From contig CAJUBA010000013.1 of the NCBI GenBank assembly GCA_910584635.1, positions 1-42,267 on the forward strand: a stretch of DNA of 42,267 nucleotides. The letters are read 5' to 3'. Source of the DNA: an uncultured Christensenella sp. (GTDB taxonomy: Bacteria; Bacillota; Clostridia; Christensenellales; UBA3700). The notes below the pieces were generated by a model. The model ran no database searches and had not been told where the DNA came from. It was given only the letters and a program-made list of their open reading frames with translations. A program made the position numbers and the translations under genes. Shown here piece after piece: positions 15,797 through 23,406 of this stretch. Each line of letters opens with the position of its first letter. Position 1 is the stretch's first letter.

Positions 15797-16369
15797 TTAT
15801 TTCATCAAGTCTTTCAACAAGTTTTCCAAATAATCTTTTCTCGCCGAAGAATCGTTGAGATCCACTCCGCTGCGCTGTTTGATTATTTCGGTACGCAAAA
15901 AGGACTGTTCGATTATATATATAACCCTTGAGGCTATAAGATATGCCTTCTGCTCGTCGTAAGATGGCTTACAGTCCATTATTATAGGTATATACGCGTC
16001 TATAAGCGCCGACGTCGTATCGTCTTTGGTAGTGTTGCCCAAATCGTAAATCAAAGCGACTTTGGAAACGTTGGGCTTTGTATAAAGATAATCAAAGGTC
16101 ATAAGACATAAATAATTGAGTTTTTCTTTGGGTTTCATAAACGCCAACGACTGTCTTACCTTGTGAAATTCGTCTACTATACCCATAATCATCTTCTTAA
16201 CGCACAGATTTATCAGTACTTCTTTCGAGCCGAAATGATAGTTTACCAAACCTATGCCGATATTCAATCTTCCGGCAAGTTCTCTGACCGTAAGTTTTTG
16301 CGGGTCGTCCCCCTTCTCTTCAAGAATATTGATAGCCTCGTCAATGATGGCTTCTTTGGTTATTTTCAT
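15797..16369 (-). CDS. TetR/AcrR-family transcriptional regulator
   Basis: A 190-residue repressor-type protein. The helix-turn-helix is at about residues 22-45 (KLTVRELAGRLNIGIGLVNYHFGSKEVL), a textbook TetR N-terminus; the C-terminal ligand domain is not recognisable as a specific subfamily. The open frame continues 62 codons further upstream, but that stretch runs through the promoter and operator, so the ATG at 16369 (start MKITKEAI) is correct. A perfect promoter and the palindrome TGAACAnTGTTCA directly upstream indicate autoregulation. The same palindrome occurs twice beside ntpD, so the regulon may include the V-ATPase. The downstream phospholipase gene is likely in the same transcript. 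Confidence 0.92.
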   Translation of the reverse strand: MKITKEAIIDEAINILEEKGDDPQKLTVRELAGRLNIGIGLVNYHFGSKEVLINLCVKKMIMGIVDEFHKVRQSLAFMKPKEKLNYLCLMTFDYLYTKPNVSKVALIYDLGNTTKDDTTSALIDAYIPIIMDCKPSYDEQKAYLIASRVIYIIEQSFLRTEIIKQRSGVDLNDSSARKDYLENLLKDLMK

Positions 16370-16394
16370 AATATGAACTCCGTAATAACAACAT

Positions 16395-16441
16395 TGAACA
16401 ATGTTCAGTTGTATTATAAAACAAATTACGACCCGTGTCAA
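16395..16441 (-). promoter_or_regulatory. TetR gene promoter with palindromic operator
   Basis: TTGACA (plus 16436-16441) and TATAAT (plus 16413-16418) are perfect consensus hexamers 17 bases apart on the minus strand. The operator TGAACAnTGTTCA (16395-16407), two six-base arms around one base, covers the predicted start of transcription, the classic layout for autorepression. Confidence 0.75.
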
Positions 16442-16562
16442 CAATTTTTTTATTATAACGTGTATAAATTGTATGATTATAGGCAAAAATACTTTATGCA
16501 AGCGATTTTGCGAGAGAGATAAAAATTTTTGAAAAACTTTACATAATTTATTCATTTTATTG

Positions 16563-16591
16563 TTGACACTTCTCTTTTATAGTGCTAATAT
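16563..16591 (+). promoter_or_regulatory. Consensus promoter for the 22-residue peptide gene
   Basis: TTGACA (16563-16568) and TAATAT (16586-16591) with a 17-base spacer. Initiation is predicted near 16598, giving a leader of about 40 bases before the small reading frame. Confidence 0.7.
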
Positions 16592-16638
16592 GTAGGCGAA
16601 AGGGAGGAACAACAAAAACTTAATAGGAGGTGAGGTAG

Positions 16639-16707
16639 ATGAACAAATTCTGGACTCTCTGGAAGGCTTACTTGACAAAGTACGGTTTCAATCTAAAACT
16701 TTGGTAA
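16639..16707 (+). CDS. 22-residue cationic, Trp-rich peptide
   Basis: A tiny reading frame with every sign of expression: its own consensus promoter, a near-perfect ribosome site (AGGAGGTGAGG, 16625-16635) five bases from the ATG, and a strong terminator 31 bases after the stop. The peptide begins MNKFWTLWKAY and ends NLKLW. It has four lysines (K3, K9, K14, K20), no acidic residue, three tryptophans (W5, W8, W22) and several other aromatics. Polar residues at 2, 3, 6, 9, 13, 14, 18 and 20 would give a roughly amphipathic helix. No signal or double-glycine leader is seen. It could be a leaderless membrane-active or signalling peptide, a small membrane-associated regulator, or a peptide whose translation matters more than its product. 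I do not recognise a family. Confidence 0.7.
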   Translation: MNKFWTLWKAYLTKYGFNLKLW

Positions 16708-16738
16708 GCGAGGGAAAATTATCGGGGAAATTATGAGG

Positions 16739-16766
16739 ACAATGCGAAAGCATTGTATTTTTTTTT
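16739..16766 (+). terminator. Terminator of the 22-residue peptide unit
   Basis: ACAATGC pairs perfectly with GCATTGT (16739-16745 with 16750-16756) around a GAAA tetraloop, followed one base later by nine T. It closes the transcription unit before the YhcH gene, which has its own promoter. Confidence 0.85.
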
Positions 16767-16778
16767 ATTACGGCATTC

Positions 16779-16807
16779 TTGCCAACGCGCCTATTCAATG
16801 ATATAAT
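16779..16807 (+). promoter_or_regulatory. Promoter of the YhcH/YiaL gene
   Basis: TTGCCA (16779-16784) and TATAAT (16802-16807) with spacer 17, 24 bases before the preferred ATG. Confidence 0.6.
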
Positions 16808-16831
16808 ATAAAAAACTTGCGAGGCGCAATA

Positions 16832-17272
16832 ATGATTCATTCAAACATCCTTAATAACGACTTTTACAAAACGCTTGATTGCAAAATAGCGCTCTGTCTT
16901 GAAAAATCCAAAGAATTTAACGAAAATACACCTATAGGACGATATGATCTTGGCGAAGGATGCTTTGTCAACGTTTCCGAATATCAACCAAAAGATATAC
17001 AGGACGCGATTTTCGAAACTCACTCGAAATACGCTGATATTCAAATGATACTTGACGGCGAAGAATATATAGGATACAACAAAACAACTCTTCTTTCACC
17101 CGAATGCGCTTACGACAGCGAAAAAGACATAAGGTTTTGGCAAGGCGAAATTTCTCTCTTGGCAATGCAAAAAGGCGACTGGGTTTTGTTTATGCCGGAA
17201 GAAGCGCACGCGCCAGGTTTGAAATACAACTCTAAATCCGTTAAAAAGGCGGTATTCAAAATACCGTACTGA
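16832..17272 (+). CDS. YhcH/YjgK/YiaL family sugar-metabolism protein
   Basis: A 146-residue cupin-like protein of the YhcH/YjgK/YiaL (DUF386) family, members of which act on sialic acid or other sugars as anomerases. Visible family features are the LGEGCFVNVSEYQPK strand region, the ETHSKYADIQMILDGEEYIGY motif with its conserved His and Glu, and WVLFMPEEAHAPGL near the C-terminus. The open frame begins at a TTG 15 bases upstream; the ATG at 16832 with GAGG seven bases before it is better. It has its own promoter and is followed by a bidirectional terminator shared with the GH95 gene. A role in the catabolism of host glycan sugars is plausible from the neighbour but not proven. Confidence 0.85.
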   Translation: MIHSNILNNDFYKTLDCKIALCLEKSKEFNENTPIGRYDLGEGCFVNVSEYQPKDIQDAIFETHSKYADIQMILDGEEYIGYNKTTLLSPECAYDSEKDIRFWQGEISLLAMQKGDWVLFMPEEAHAPGLKYNSKSVKKAVFKIPY

Positions 17273-17320
17273 TATATTATTGCTTTAATTAAAATGATTA
17301 TAATCGCCATTGCAAAAACA

Positions 17321-17346
17321 AAATCCGACGTATTCAGTCGGATTTT
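17321..17346. terminator. Bidirectional terminator between YhcH and GH95
   Basis: AAATCCGAC (17321-17329) and GTCGGATTT (17337-17345) form a perfect nine-base stem with T/A tracts on both sides, located between two convergent genes. Confidence 0.75.
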
Positions 17347-17414
17347 ATCTTAATCCAATTACTATTGATATTAAATTTATACATCCATATATAGTTATCC
17401 AAAAAACTTCTTTT

Positions 17415-19763
17415 TTATTTTGGCAAAACGGTATACTCTTCCTCTTTTTTACAAGTCCAAAATACTTTGCCCGCATCCTTTTGGATTTCTACTTCTCTGC
17501 CGTCTTTATCCGTTACGATAATATCTTTATCGCAATACATAATGAAAGTAGAATCAGTAGCCGATTTCAATTTGAGTTCCGTCCACGCGCCTTCCTTCCA
17601 TTGCATATCCAAAATAAATCCGCCTCTAATTCCCAAGCCTTTTACAAACCCCTCTTTCCAATCGGGAGGAAGCGTGGGCAATAGTCTTACCGCGTTGCCG
17701 TGAGAGTGAACGAGAAGTTCGCACACGCCGGCGGCATAACCGAAATTACCGTCAATTTGGAATGGCGGATGGGTATCCCAAAGATTCTGATATATATTAT
17801 TTTTTATCAGTCTTTGTACAAGTTTGTACGCTCTTTCTCCGTCATAAAGCCTTGCCCAAAGACATAATCTCAAAGCAGTAGCCCAACCCGTGGATTTATC
17901 TCCTCTATCTTCCAACGATACCCGTACCGCATCTAAAACTTCTTTTTCCTCGCCGTCTATCACTGCGCAAGGATACAACGCCATAAGATGAGAAAGATGT
18001 CTATGCTTTTTCTCGCCGACAGAACCCAACTTGGTTTCGTGATACCACTCCAACATCTGTCCGTCTTCGCCTATCTCAATAGGTTTGAGTCTGCCGCATA
18101 CTTCTTTCCAGTAAGCAATTTTATCTTTGTCGACGCCCAAAGCCTCCGCGCCGTCAATGACGTCTTTATAAAGTTGTTGCAAAAATACTTGCTCATACGC
18201 GTTGCCTCGCGTAATAGGACCGTGTTCGGGCGAATAACAAGGCGAAGTAACCCATCTATCTCCCGTCTTATCCAACAAGGCGTCGTAAGTATAAGTCGCC
18301 TCTTTAAGCATAGGATAAATTTCTTTCAACAGATTTTTATCCGCGCTGAAAAGATACAGTTCGTAAATATTGTGGAGTATCCACGCTACAGCCGCGGAAG
18401 ACCATCCCCAACGAAATTCCCAACCCGGGCAGGTCCAACCGAAAGGAGTATTTTGCGTGTGGTATAAATATCCGCTTTCGCTTTTGCCGTCGCCTATATC
18501 GCAATAGATATTTGCGGTAACCCTTCCCGGTTCGCGCAATTTCTCAAGATACCTTACCAACGGCATACCGCAATCTGAAAGTCCGCACAAAGGCGCAAGC
18601 CAATAATTCATTTGAAGATTTATATTCAAGTGATAATCGCTCGCCCAAGCGGGAGAATCGTATATATTCCATATACCTTGCAAATTACAAGGCAAAATAT
18701 CGTCTTTTCGAGATGATGATAGCAACAAATATCTACCGTAAGCGAATAGCAGACTTTCAAAGTATTTTCTGCTTTGAGAATCTACCTTCGAATATTTTGA
18801 AAGCAACTTATCGGTAGGCAAATCCGACTCCTTGGCGTTTAGAGAGAATTCGAATTGCCCGTATGCTTTTTTCCAATCTTCCAAATGTCTTGCTTCCAGT
18901 CCGCCCTCGCCTTTCAAGTACGCGTCTTCGACTACCGCTTGCGTCTTTTCTCTTATTTGTTGCAGACTTTCTCCCGACCTGTATTTAGGATAGTTGTCAA
19001 GATAATTTGTCGCGCAACTGAAAATAAGTAAAATCTTTTTGGCGTCTTTGACTCTCCAACCGCTTGCCGTAACCACGACCTCTCCGTCGCTTTGAATTTT
19101 TATATAACATGCAAACGCAAGATTGTTGTCGTCAAGACATACCCCCAAATTCAGACTTTTATCATCAATCTTAATGTCTGCGTTTCCTTTCGCCCTGTTA
19201 TTCCAAACTATTTCCCAATCGTCGGCGACGTCGCTTGTCTGAGATATAACGGCGACTTTATCGGGATAGGAAACAAACGCTTTACGCTCGCTCAGTCCCC
19301 CGTCCGTTTTCCATTTACACGTCGAAATCGCGTTGTCTAAATCAAGTTCGAATTCGTATTCGCGAATTTTCTTTTTCTTTGCTATAATTTTCATTTCGCC
19401 CGCGCATTGATAACTTCCGTAACCTTCCTGCTCGCCTATAAGTTTGGAACAAATACTGTCGGCGTTTTCACCGTTTGCCAAAGCCTTTCTTGCCTTATTG
19501 AAAATATCCGACATCTTTTCGCCGTCTATATTCGAGATATTTCCTCCGCAATAATTAGGACGTTTGGGCGAAGGTCCTCCCGTCCAAAGAGTTTTTTCGT
19601 TGACGACGATATTTTCGCAAAAAGGTTCTCCCATAAGAGTTATACCCAACGCTCCGTTGCCGAGCGGCAAAGCCTGTTGTTGCCACCTATTATTTTGTCC
19701 CGTTGATCTTTGCGCAGACTTTACCCGTCTTTTCGACGCCAATTTGTTATAGAATATTCTCAT
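17415..19763 (-). CDS. Glycoside hydrolase family 95 alpha-L-fucosidase
   Basis: A 782-residue inverting glycosidase of family GH95, which mostly cleave alpha-1,2-linked L-fucose (some members act on L-galactose). The N-terminal domain starts with WQQQALPLGNGALGITLMG and EKTLWTGGPSP. The (alpha/alpha)6 catalytic barrel contains CNLQGIWN, the asparagine-rich HLNINLQMNYW segment that holds the catalytic base pair, WEFRWGWSSAA, and FQIDGNFGYAAGV with the Asp expected near the C-terminus of the active site. There is no signal peptide, so it would act on imported oligosaccharides. AAGGACGAG precedes the ATG. It has its own promoter at 19795-19823. Confidence 0.92.
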   Translation of the reverse strand: MRIFYNKLASKRRVKSAQRSTGQNNRWQQQALPLGNGALGITLMGEPFCENIVVNEKTLWTGGPSPKRPNYCGGNISNIDGEKMSDIFNKARKALANGENADSICSKLIGEQEGYGSYQCAGEMKIIAKKKKIREYEFELDLDNAISTCKWKTDGGLSERKAFVSYPDKVAVISQTSDVADDWEIVWNNRAKGNADIKIDDKSLNLGVCLDDNNLAFACYIKIQSDGEVVVTASGWRVKDAKKILLIFSCATNYLDNYPKYRSGESLQQIREKTQAVVEDAYLKGEGGLEARHLEDWKKAYGQFEFSLNAKESDLPTDKLLSKYSKVDSQSRKYFESLLFAYGRYLLLSSSRKDDILPCNLQGIWNIYDSPAWASDYHLNINLQMNYWLAPLCGLSDCGMPLVRYLEKLREPGRVTANIYCDIGDGKSESGYLYHTQNTPFGWTCPGWEFRWGWSSAAVAWILHNIYELYLFSADKNLLKEIYPMLKEATYTYDALLDKTGDRWVTSPCYSPEHGPITRGNAYEQVFLQQLYKDVIDGAEALGVDKDKIAYWKEVCGRLKPIEIGEDGQMLEWYHETKLGSVGEKKHRHLSHLMALYPCAVIDGEEKEVLDAVRVSLEDRGDKSTGWATALRLCLWARLYDGERAYKLVQRLIKNNIYQNLWDTHPPFQIDGNFGYAAGVCELLVHSHGNAVRLLPTLPPDWKEGFVKGLGIRGGFILDMQWKEGAWTELKLKSATDSTFIMYCDKDIIVTDKDGREVEIQKDAGKVFWTCKKEEEYTVLPK

Positions 19764-19794
19764 AATCTCGTCCTTTTATTTTAATTACGTTTTC

Positions 19795-19823
19795 ATTCTA
19801 TCATATTTCAAATATGCTTTCAA
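19795..19823 (-). promoter_or_regulatory. Promoter of the GH95 gene
   Basis: TTGAAA (plus 19818-19823) and TAGAAT (plus 19795-19800) on the minus strand with spacer 17. Confidence 0.6.
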
Positions 19824-19908
19824 TAACTTCTTAGAAAATATAACGCGGAGAATATCATTTTACTGGCATTTTGCGCAAATTGCGTTTATAATTGAAAAGA
19901 GGTATTGT

Positions 19909-20940
19909 ATGTACGACGTAATTATCGCGGGCGGAGGTCCGGCAGGCGCAACAGCGGGAAAAATTTTGGCGGAAAGAGGTTTTTCGGTTTTGATAGTCGA
20001 AAGATGCAAACTCCCGAGATATAAATCATGTTCGGGCATGATTATAAAAAAATCTGTTGATCTTATACAAAATATCTACTCAAAAGAAATACCCGACTAC
20101 GTTAAATGCGCGCCCGCAGACAATCGCGGCATGATATTCACAAACGATAAAGGCGAGCAGTACAAATTCGAACAAAAGGGCTTTAACGTATGGCGAAGTT
20201 CTTTCGATAATTGGCTGTTGGAACAAGCGATAGAAAAAGGAGCGAAAGTCGTTGACGAAACAAGCGCAATAAACTGCGAAGATAACGGCGATTTTATATC
20301 TGCTGTTTTCAAAGGAAAGTTATCGAAAAGCGAAACAGCCAAATATTTTATCGATTGTTCGGGAGCAACCGGCTCGTTGAAACACTCCGTCTTCGGTATC
20401 GAAAAAGACTATATTATTACGTATCAGGCTTTTTACAACGGCTCTATCTATCTCGACCCGCATTATTTTTATGCATATCTTCAACCTCAATTTTCACGCT
20501 ACGACGCTTGGTTCAACGTCAAAGATAATATGCTGGTCTTCGGCGTAGCGTCAAAAGACGTAACGGACATACAAATTTGTTATAATAATTTCATAAATTA
20601 TATGAAAGACAATCACGGACTGAAAATATTCGATAAAGTCAAAGAAGAAAAATGGATTATGCCTCGTATGCGCCCCGATTTCAATATAAATTACGGCAAA
20701 GGTCGATTGCTATCTGCCGGCGAATCCGCAGGCTTTCTCAATCCTATGGGCGAAGGAATTTCCTGCGCAATAGAAAGCGGTTGCGCAGTCGCCAAAGCGA
20801 TAGCGGATAATTTTAACTCAAGCGAAAACGTTCTCCCCTGCTACCGCGAATATGCAAAAGACGTATTCGCTTACATGAAACGTCAATGGCATTTGGTAGG
20901 ACTGATGTCAGAAAGATTCTCTAATATGAGAAATAGATAA
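19909..20940 (+). CDS. FAD-dependent oxidoreductase, geranylgeranyl-reductase-like
   Basis: A 343-residue flavoprotein. The N-terminal Rossmann motif is GGGPAGATAGKILAERG with the acidic end of strand two at VER (about residues 7-35). A CSGMIIKK segment follows. The second FAD motif, GRLLSAGESAGFLNPMGEGI (about 265-285), resembles the GD-type motif of the geranylgeranyl reductase family, which reduces isoprenoid double bonds; here the usual Gly-Asp is Gly-Glu. The exact substrate cannot be assigned. AAGAGG is eight bases before the ATG. The gene is alone on the plus strand between minus-strand neighbours. Confidence 0.82.
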   Translation: MYDVIIAGGGPAGATAGKILAERGFSVLIVERCKLPRYKSCSGMIIKKSVDLIQNIYSKEIPDYVKCAPADNRGMIFTNDKGEQYKFEQKGFNVWRSSFDNWLLEQAIEKGAKVVDETSAINCEDNGDFISAVFKGKLSKSETAKYFIDCSGATGSLKHSVFGIEKDYIITYQAFYNGSIYLDPHYFYAYLQPQFSRYDAWFNVKDNMLVFGVASKDVTDIQICYNNFINYMKDNHGLKIFDKVKEEKWIMPRMRPDFNINYGKGRLLSAGESAGFLNPMGEGISCAIESGCAVAKAIADNFNSSENVLPCYREYAKDVFAYMKRQWHLVGLMSERFSNMRNR

Positions 20941-20993
20941 ATATACTGTAATTGCTTATAATTCTTTGATTTATCTCCGCGCAACTAACTTAG

Positions 20994-21383
20994 TTAAAAA
21001 AGAGAATTTTCAAAACTTTTGCCACACTTTTTTGATAATATCTTTTTGTAAAACTTATTGCCAAGAAGCATATCTTTGATTGAACCGAAATCCCAATCGC
21101 ACAACTCTTCGCAGATTGTCAAGACTTCGTCGTTGTCAAAATTCTCAACCTCATAGCGATGAATACCATCAAAAAGATTAAAGAGAAAAACAACTTTATC
21201 CTCTGTCAAATATTCATTCCAATAGTTGATTTCCAAATTTTCCTTGACAAAGTCTTCCCATATCTGCGCTTTTTCTTTTGGAAAAATTACTTCAAAACTT
21301 TTATTTCTCTTTTTTATTTTGAATCCTTGACTTTCCAGTTCGTAAATCTTTTCATTCATTCCCATCGCATAAGTATAATACAT
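20994..21383 (-). CDS. Hypothetical protein, 129 residues
   Basis: Not recognised. The protein is soluble, acidic in its middle part and rich in aromatic residues (for example EINYWNEYLTEDKVVFLFN and EELCDWDFG), with a basic C-terminus that includes KKILSKKCGK. AAGGAG eight bases before the ATG supports this start; an internal Met-Gly-Met seven codons further is a possible alternative. It converges with the flavoprotein gene, 53 bases away. AT-richer codon use than the housekeeping genes suggests an accessory gene. Confidence 0.6.
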   Translation of the reverse strand: MYYTYAMGMNEKIYELESQGFKIKKRNKSFEVIFPKEKAQIWEDFVKENLEINYWNEYLTEDKVVFLFNLFDGIHRYEVENFDNDEVLTICEELCDWDFGSIKDMLLGNKFYKKILSKKCGKSFENSLF

Positions 21384-21790
21384 TTGTTTTTCTCCTTAGC
21401 ATTTAGACAAAATAATTTAATAAAATATCAATTATCTTTTATTTAATGATTTGCTTATGCCTAGTAATAATAGTGAACTTTCTTTCAATCTACCCTAGGC
21501 AATATTGTAAGCCATTAAAAGTATATACTATCTTTGGCTTAGAATCAATAGATTAAAAGGCTTGCGATTGCTCACATGCCTTTCAATTTGACTGTTGCCG
21601 ATATAAAAACGCAAACTCGAATCACTAATTATAACAAGTAAACAATCCAAATTTACTAATCATTGTGATTAAGACATTGCTTCCACATCGCTTGCCGGCA
21701 CTGCAAAATTCGGCTGAGCGAACTTGCTACCTTGCGATTATTTGTTTTTACTCGCATCTGATTTATGTAGCAGTCAATCCCCTATTGAAG
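21384..21790. other. Gene-free stretch before tRNA-Arg
   Basis: About 400 AT-rich bases without a credible reading frame, promoter or recognised RNA. The only open frame crossing its end runs into tRNA-Arg and is spurious. It may be decayed accessory DNA beside a tRNA integration target. Confidence 0.4.
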
Positions 21791-21835
21791 TACCATAAAA
21801 ATACCGCCGAGTATTTAGGCGGTATTTTTATGGTA
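21791..21835 (-). terminator. 18-bp perfect hairpin overlapping the tRNA-Arg 3' end
   Basis: TACCATAAAAATACCGCC (21791-21808) is perfectly complementary to 21818-21835 around a nine-base loop. Read on the minus strand it is the intrinsic terminator of the tRNA, and its 5' arm begins within the tRNA itself, including the encoded CCA. Confidence 0.75.
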
Positions 21836-21905
21836 CTCCCGGCGGGAATCGAACCCACAACTGCCCCTTAGGAGGGGGCTGTTATATCCATTTAACTACG
21901 GAAGC
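21831..21905 (-). tRNA. tRNA-Arg (anticodon CCT)
   Basis: A 75-base cloverleaf on the minus strand, CCA encoded. The acceptor stem is GCTTCCG with CGGGAGT, the D-arm GTT/AAC, the anticodon stem GCCCC/GGGGC with loop CTCCTAA (anticodon CCT, reads AGG), and the T-arm loop TTCGATT between GTGGG and CCCGC. Confidence 0.93.
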
Positions 21906-21963
21906 GTAAACGTTATTTCTTGAATGCGTATGTCCTTTAATAATAAATACGCCAAGTATAAAT

Positions 21964-21992
21964 ACTATATTATAAATCAGTCGTTATGTCAA
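21964..21992 (-). promoter_or_regulatory. Promoter of tRNA-Arg
   Basis: TTGACA (plus 21987-21992) and TATAGT (plus 21964-21969), spacer 17, on the minus strand, about 58 bases before the tRNA. Confidence 0.6.
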
Positions 21993-22144
21993 TCTTTTGA
22001 TAAGGTATACTATGATTTAGATTTAATAAACGCAACTCGTCTACTAAATAAACGGTTTATAGAATTCAAAAAATATAAAAATTAGCGCAAAACAATAGAC
22101 AGTATTTAATAATTATGATAATATTAAAAAGCGCTTAACAATAT

Positions 22145-22219
22145 GGCTCCATGGTCAAGCGGTTAAGACTCAGGCCTCTCACGCCTGCTACTCGGGTTCG
22201 AATCCCGATGGAGTCACCA
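22145..22219 (+). tRNA. tRNA-Glu (anticodon CTC)
   Basis: A 75-base cloverleaf with encoded CCA. The acceptor stem is GGCTCCA with TGGAGTC, and the anticodon stem CAGGC/GCCTG encloses loop CTCTCAC, giving CTC, which reads GAG. The T-loop is TTCGAAT. A terminator follows directly. Confidence 0.94.
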
Positions 22220-22224
22220 ATCTC

Positions 22225-22260
22225 AACCTAAATCGAACTTAAAGTTTGGTTTAGGTTTTT
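22225..22260 (+). terminator. Terminator after tRNA-Glu
   Basis: AACCTAAA (22225-22232) pairs with TTTAGGTT (22250-22257), then a T run. Confidence 0.7.
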
Positions 22261-22287
22261 TCTTAAAATCAAAAAAGGATGATAACT

Positions 22288-22506
22288 ATGCAAAAAGATA
22301 TGAGTTCACCAATTAAAAAAGCGTTATTAGAATATGTTAAAAGCCATAATGACAAAGACGGCAAAATAATGGAGTTTATAAATAATATAGATGAAGCCGC
22401 AAAAGTTGCACAAAGTTTGCCAGTTGATACTCAAAATGATTTAATGCAAATAATTATGAGCGGTTTAGTGGCAAGTGGTATTGTGCCAATACCATTTAGA
22501 AGATAG
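22288..22506 (+). CDS. Small hypothetical protein, 72 residues
   Basis: Not recognised. The predicted protein is helical, with a polar N-terminal half (SSPIKKALLEYVKSHNDKDG) and a hydrophobic C-terminal stretch (LMQIIMSGLVASGIVPIPF) ending in Arg-Arg. The open frame begins three codons earlier, but that ATG is part of the AAGGATG ribosome site; the ATG at 22288 is correctly spaced. It lies directly behind the tRNA-Glu terminator, a typical place for acquired genes, and its codon use is AT-rich. No promoter is obvious. Confidence 0.5.
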   Translation: MQKDMSSPIKKALLEYVKSHNDKDGKIMEFINNIDEAAKVAQSLPVDTQNDLMQIIMSGLVASGIVPIPFRR

Positions 22507-22518
22507 TTTAACTGCGTT

Positions 22519-22626
22519 TTATGCCGTGAAAGTCGCTTGACGCGAGATAAACAACTTATCCGCCAACTCGTTTTGAGTCATATTTGCCTCCATACGAAGA
22601 ATTTTTAATTTTTCGGAAAATTCCAT
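22519..22626 (-). pseudogene. Truncated XRE-family regulator (N-terminal remnant)
   Basis: The minus strand encodes 35 residues that begin MEFSEKLKILRMEANMTQNE and continue to LADKLFISRQA, the start of a Cro/CI-type helix-turn-helix. After SRQA the frame diverges and stops, where an intact protein would go on with the recognition helix end and dimerisation region (usually VSKWE and so on). It therefore looks like a broken copy, another sign of past gene acquisition next to the tRNA genes. Confidence 0.65.
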
Positions 22627-22788
22627 ACGCTACCCCGAACTACCGCAATTTATCGTAATGTTATTATACCACCCTGTTTATATTCAAGTAAAGACTGTTG
22701 AAAAATTCTCAATGACACAATTACTTGCGCGTAGCAAATTAAACGCTTTTACTAAGTTGATATGCCGATTTAACGCGCGAAATTCATA

Positions 22789-22817
22789 TTGACAAAGCAA
22801 CTCGGAGATTATATAAT
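22789..22817 (+). promoter_or_regulatory. Perfect consensus promoter of the 176-residue membrane-anchored protein
   Basis: TTGACA (22789-22794) and TATAAT (22812-22817) with exactly 17 bases between; the ATG is 28 bases further. Confidence 0.75.
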
Positions 22818-22845
22818 AATTAAAAACTTACACAAGAGGAATAAT

Positions 22846-23376
22846 ATGGATACCGCTACGTTGATATTGCAAATTTTTACTATACTAATATCCATTACGT
22901 CAATGGTCATTGCCGTTTCAAGCGAATTTCGAGAAAACAGAAAGAAAAATTATATAGGAATAGTTACGAAACAACGAATCATCAATAAGGACTGTATACG
23001 GAATTATTCTCAAATATTACTACAAAATACGCACATCGCTATACTTCCCCACGCTACCGTCAAAAACTTGGAAGATTGCGTTGGCGCGGTTTCGGGAATA
23101 GAAGTTGTGTTCAAAAATATATATAGTCAAGAAAAGACTTTTATCGATAAGGCAAATAGCCTTGTCGGAGCGCTTAGCGATTATCTCAACGATAAAACGG
23201 ATATAACGTTACAAAATCTGCTTCAAAATCGGAATGAATTTTATAAAATATATTCTATTTACGACCTATCCGATTGGAGATTTATCAAGGCGCAATCTAT
23301 AGGCAAAGAAATAGACAGCGAAGACTTTGATAGAATTTACGAAAATACCGAAAAAACATTTAATGAAAAACAATAA
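22846..23376 (+). CDS. Hypothetical membrane-anchored protein, 176 residues
   Basis: Not recognised. One N-terminal membrane helix (about residues 5-24, LILQIFTILISITSMVIAVS) is followed by a basic stretch (REFRENRKK-like) and a helical cytoplasmic domain with ILPHATVKNLEDCVGAVSGIEVVFKN and LVGALSDYLNDK. The open frame begins 19 codons upstream, inside the promoter, so the ATG at 22846 with AAGAGG before it is chosen. The perfect promoter suggests strong expression of a lone gene. It ends 30 bases before a bidirectional terminator. The setting next to tRNA genes and a broken XRE gene suggests an accessory gene. Confidence 0.65.
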   Translation: MDTATLILQIFTILISITSMVIAVSSEFRENRKKNYIGIVTKQRIINKDCIRNYSQILLQNTHIAILPHATVKNLEDCVGAVSGIEVVFKNIYSQEKTFIDKANSLVGALSDYLNDKTDITLQNLLQNRNEFYKIYSIYDLSDWRFIKAQSIGKEIDSEDFDRIYENTEKTFNEKQ

Positions 23377-23406
23377 ATATAAATTTTAACAAATCAAAAC
23401 AATAGC

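Noticed and set aside
16370..16555. Upstream extension of the TetR reading frame by 62 codons
   Set aside because: It runs through a perfect promoter and operator; the internal ATG gives the canonical TetR N-terminus.
16732..16800. A second 22-codon frame after the Trp-rich peptide (starts MRTMRKHC)
   Set aside because: No ribosome site, and it reads through the terminator hairpin and T run.
21665..21871. 68-codon plus-strand frame ending LPAGIEPTTAP
   Set aside because: Its end is an antisense reading of tRNA-Arg, a well-known source of false proteins; no ribosome site or promoter.
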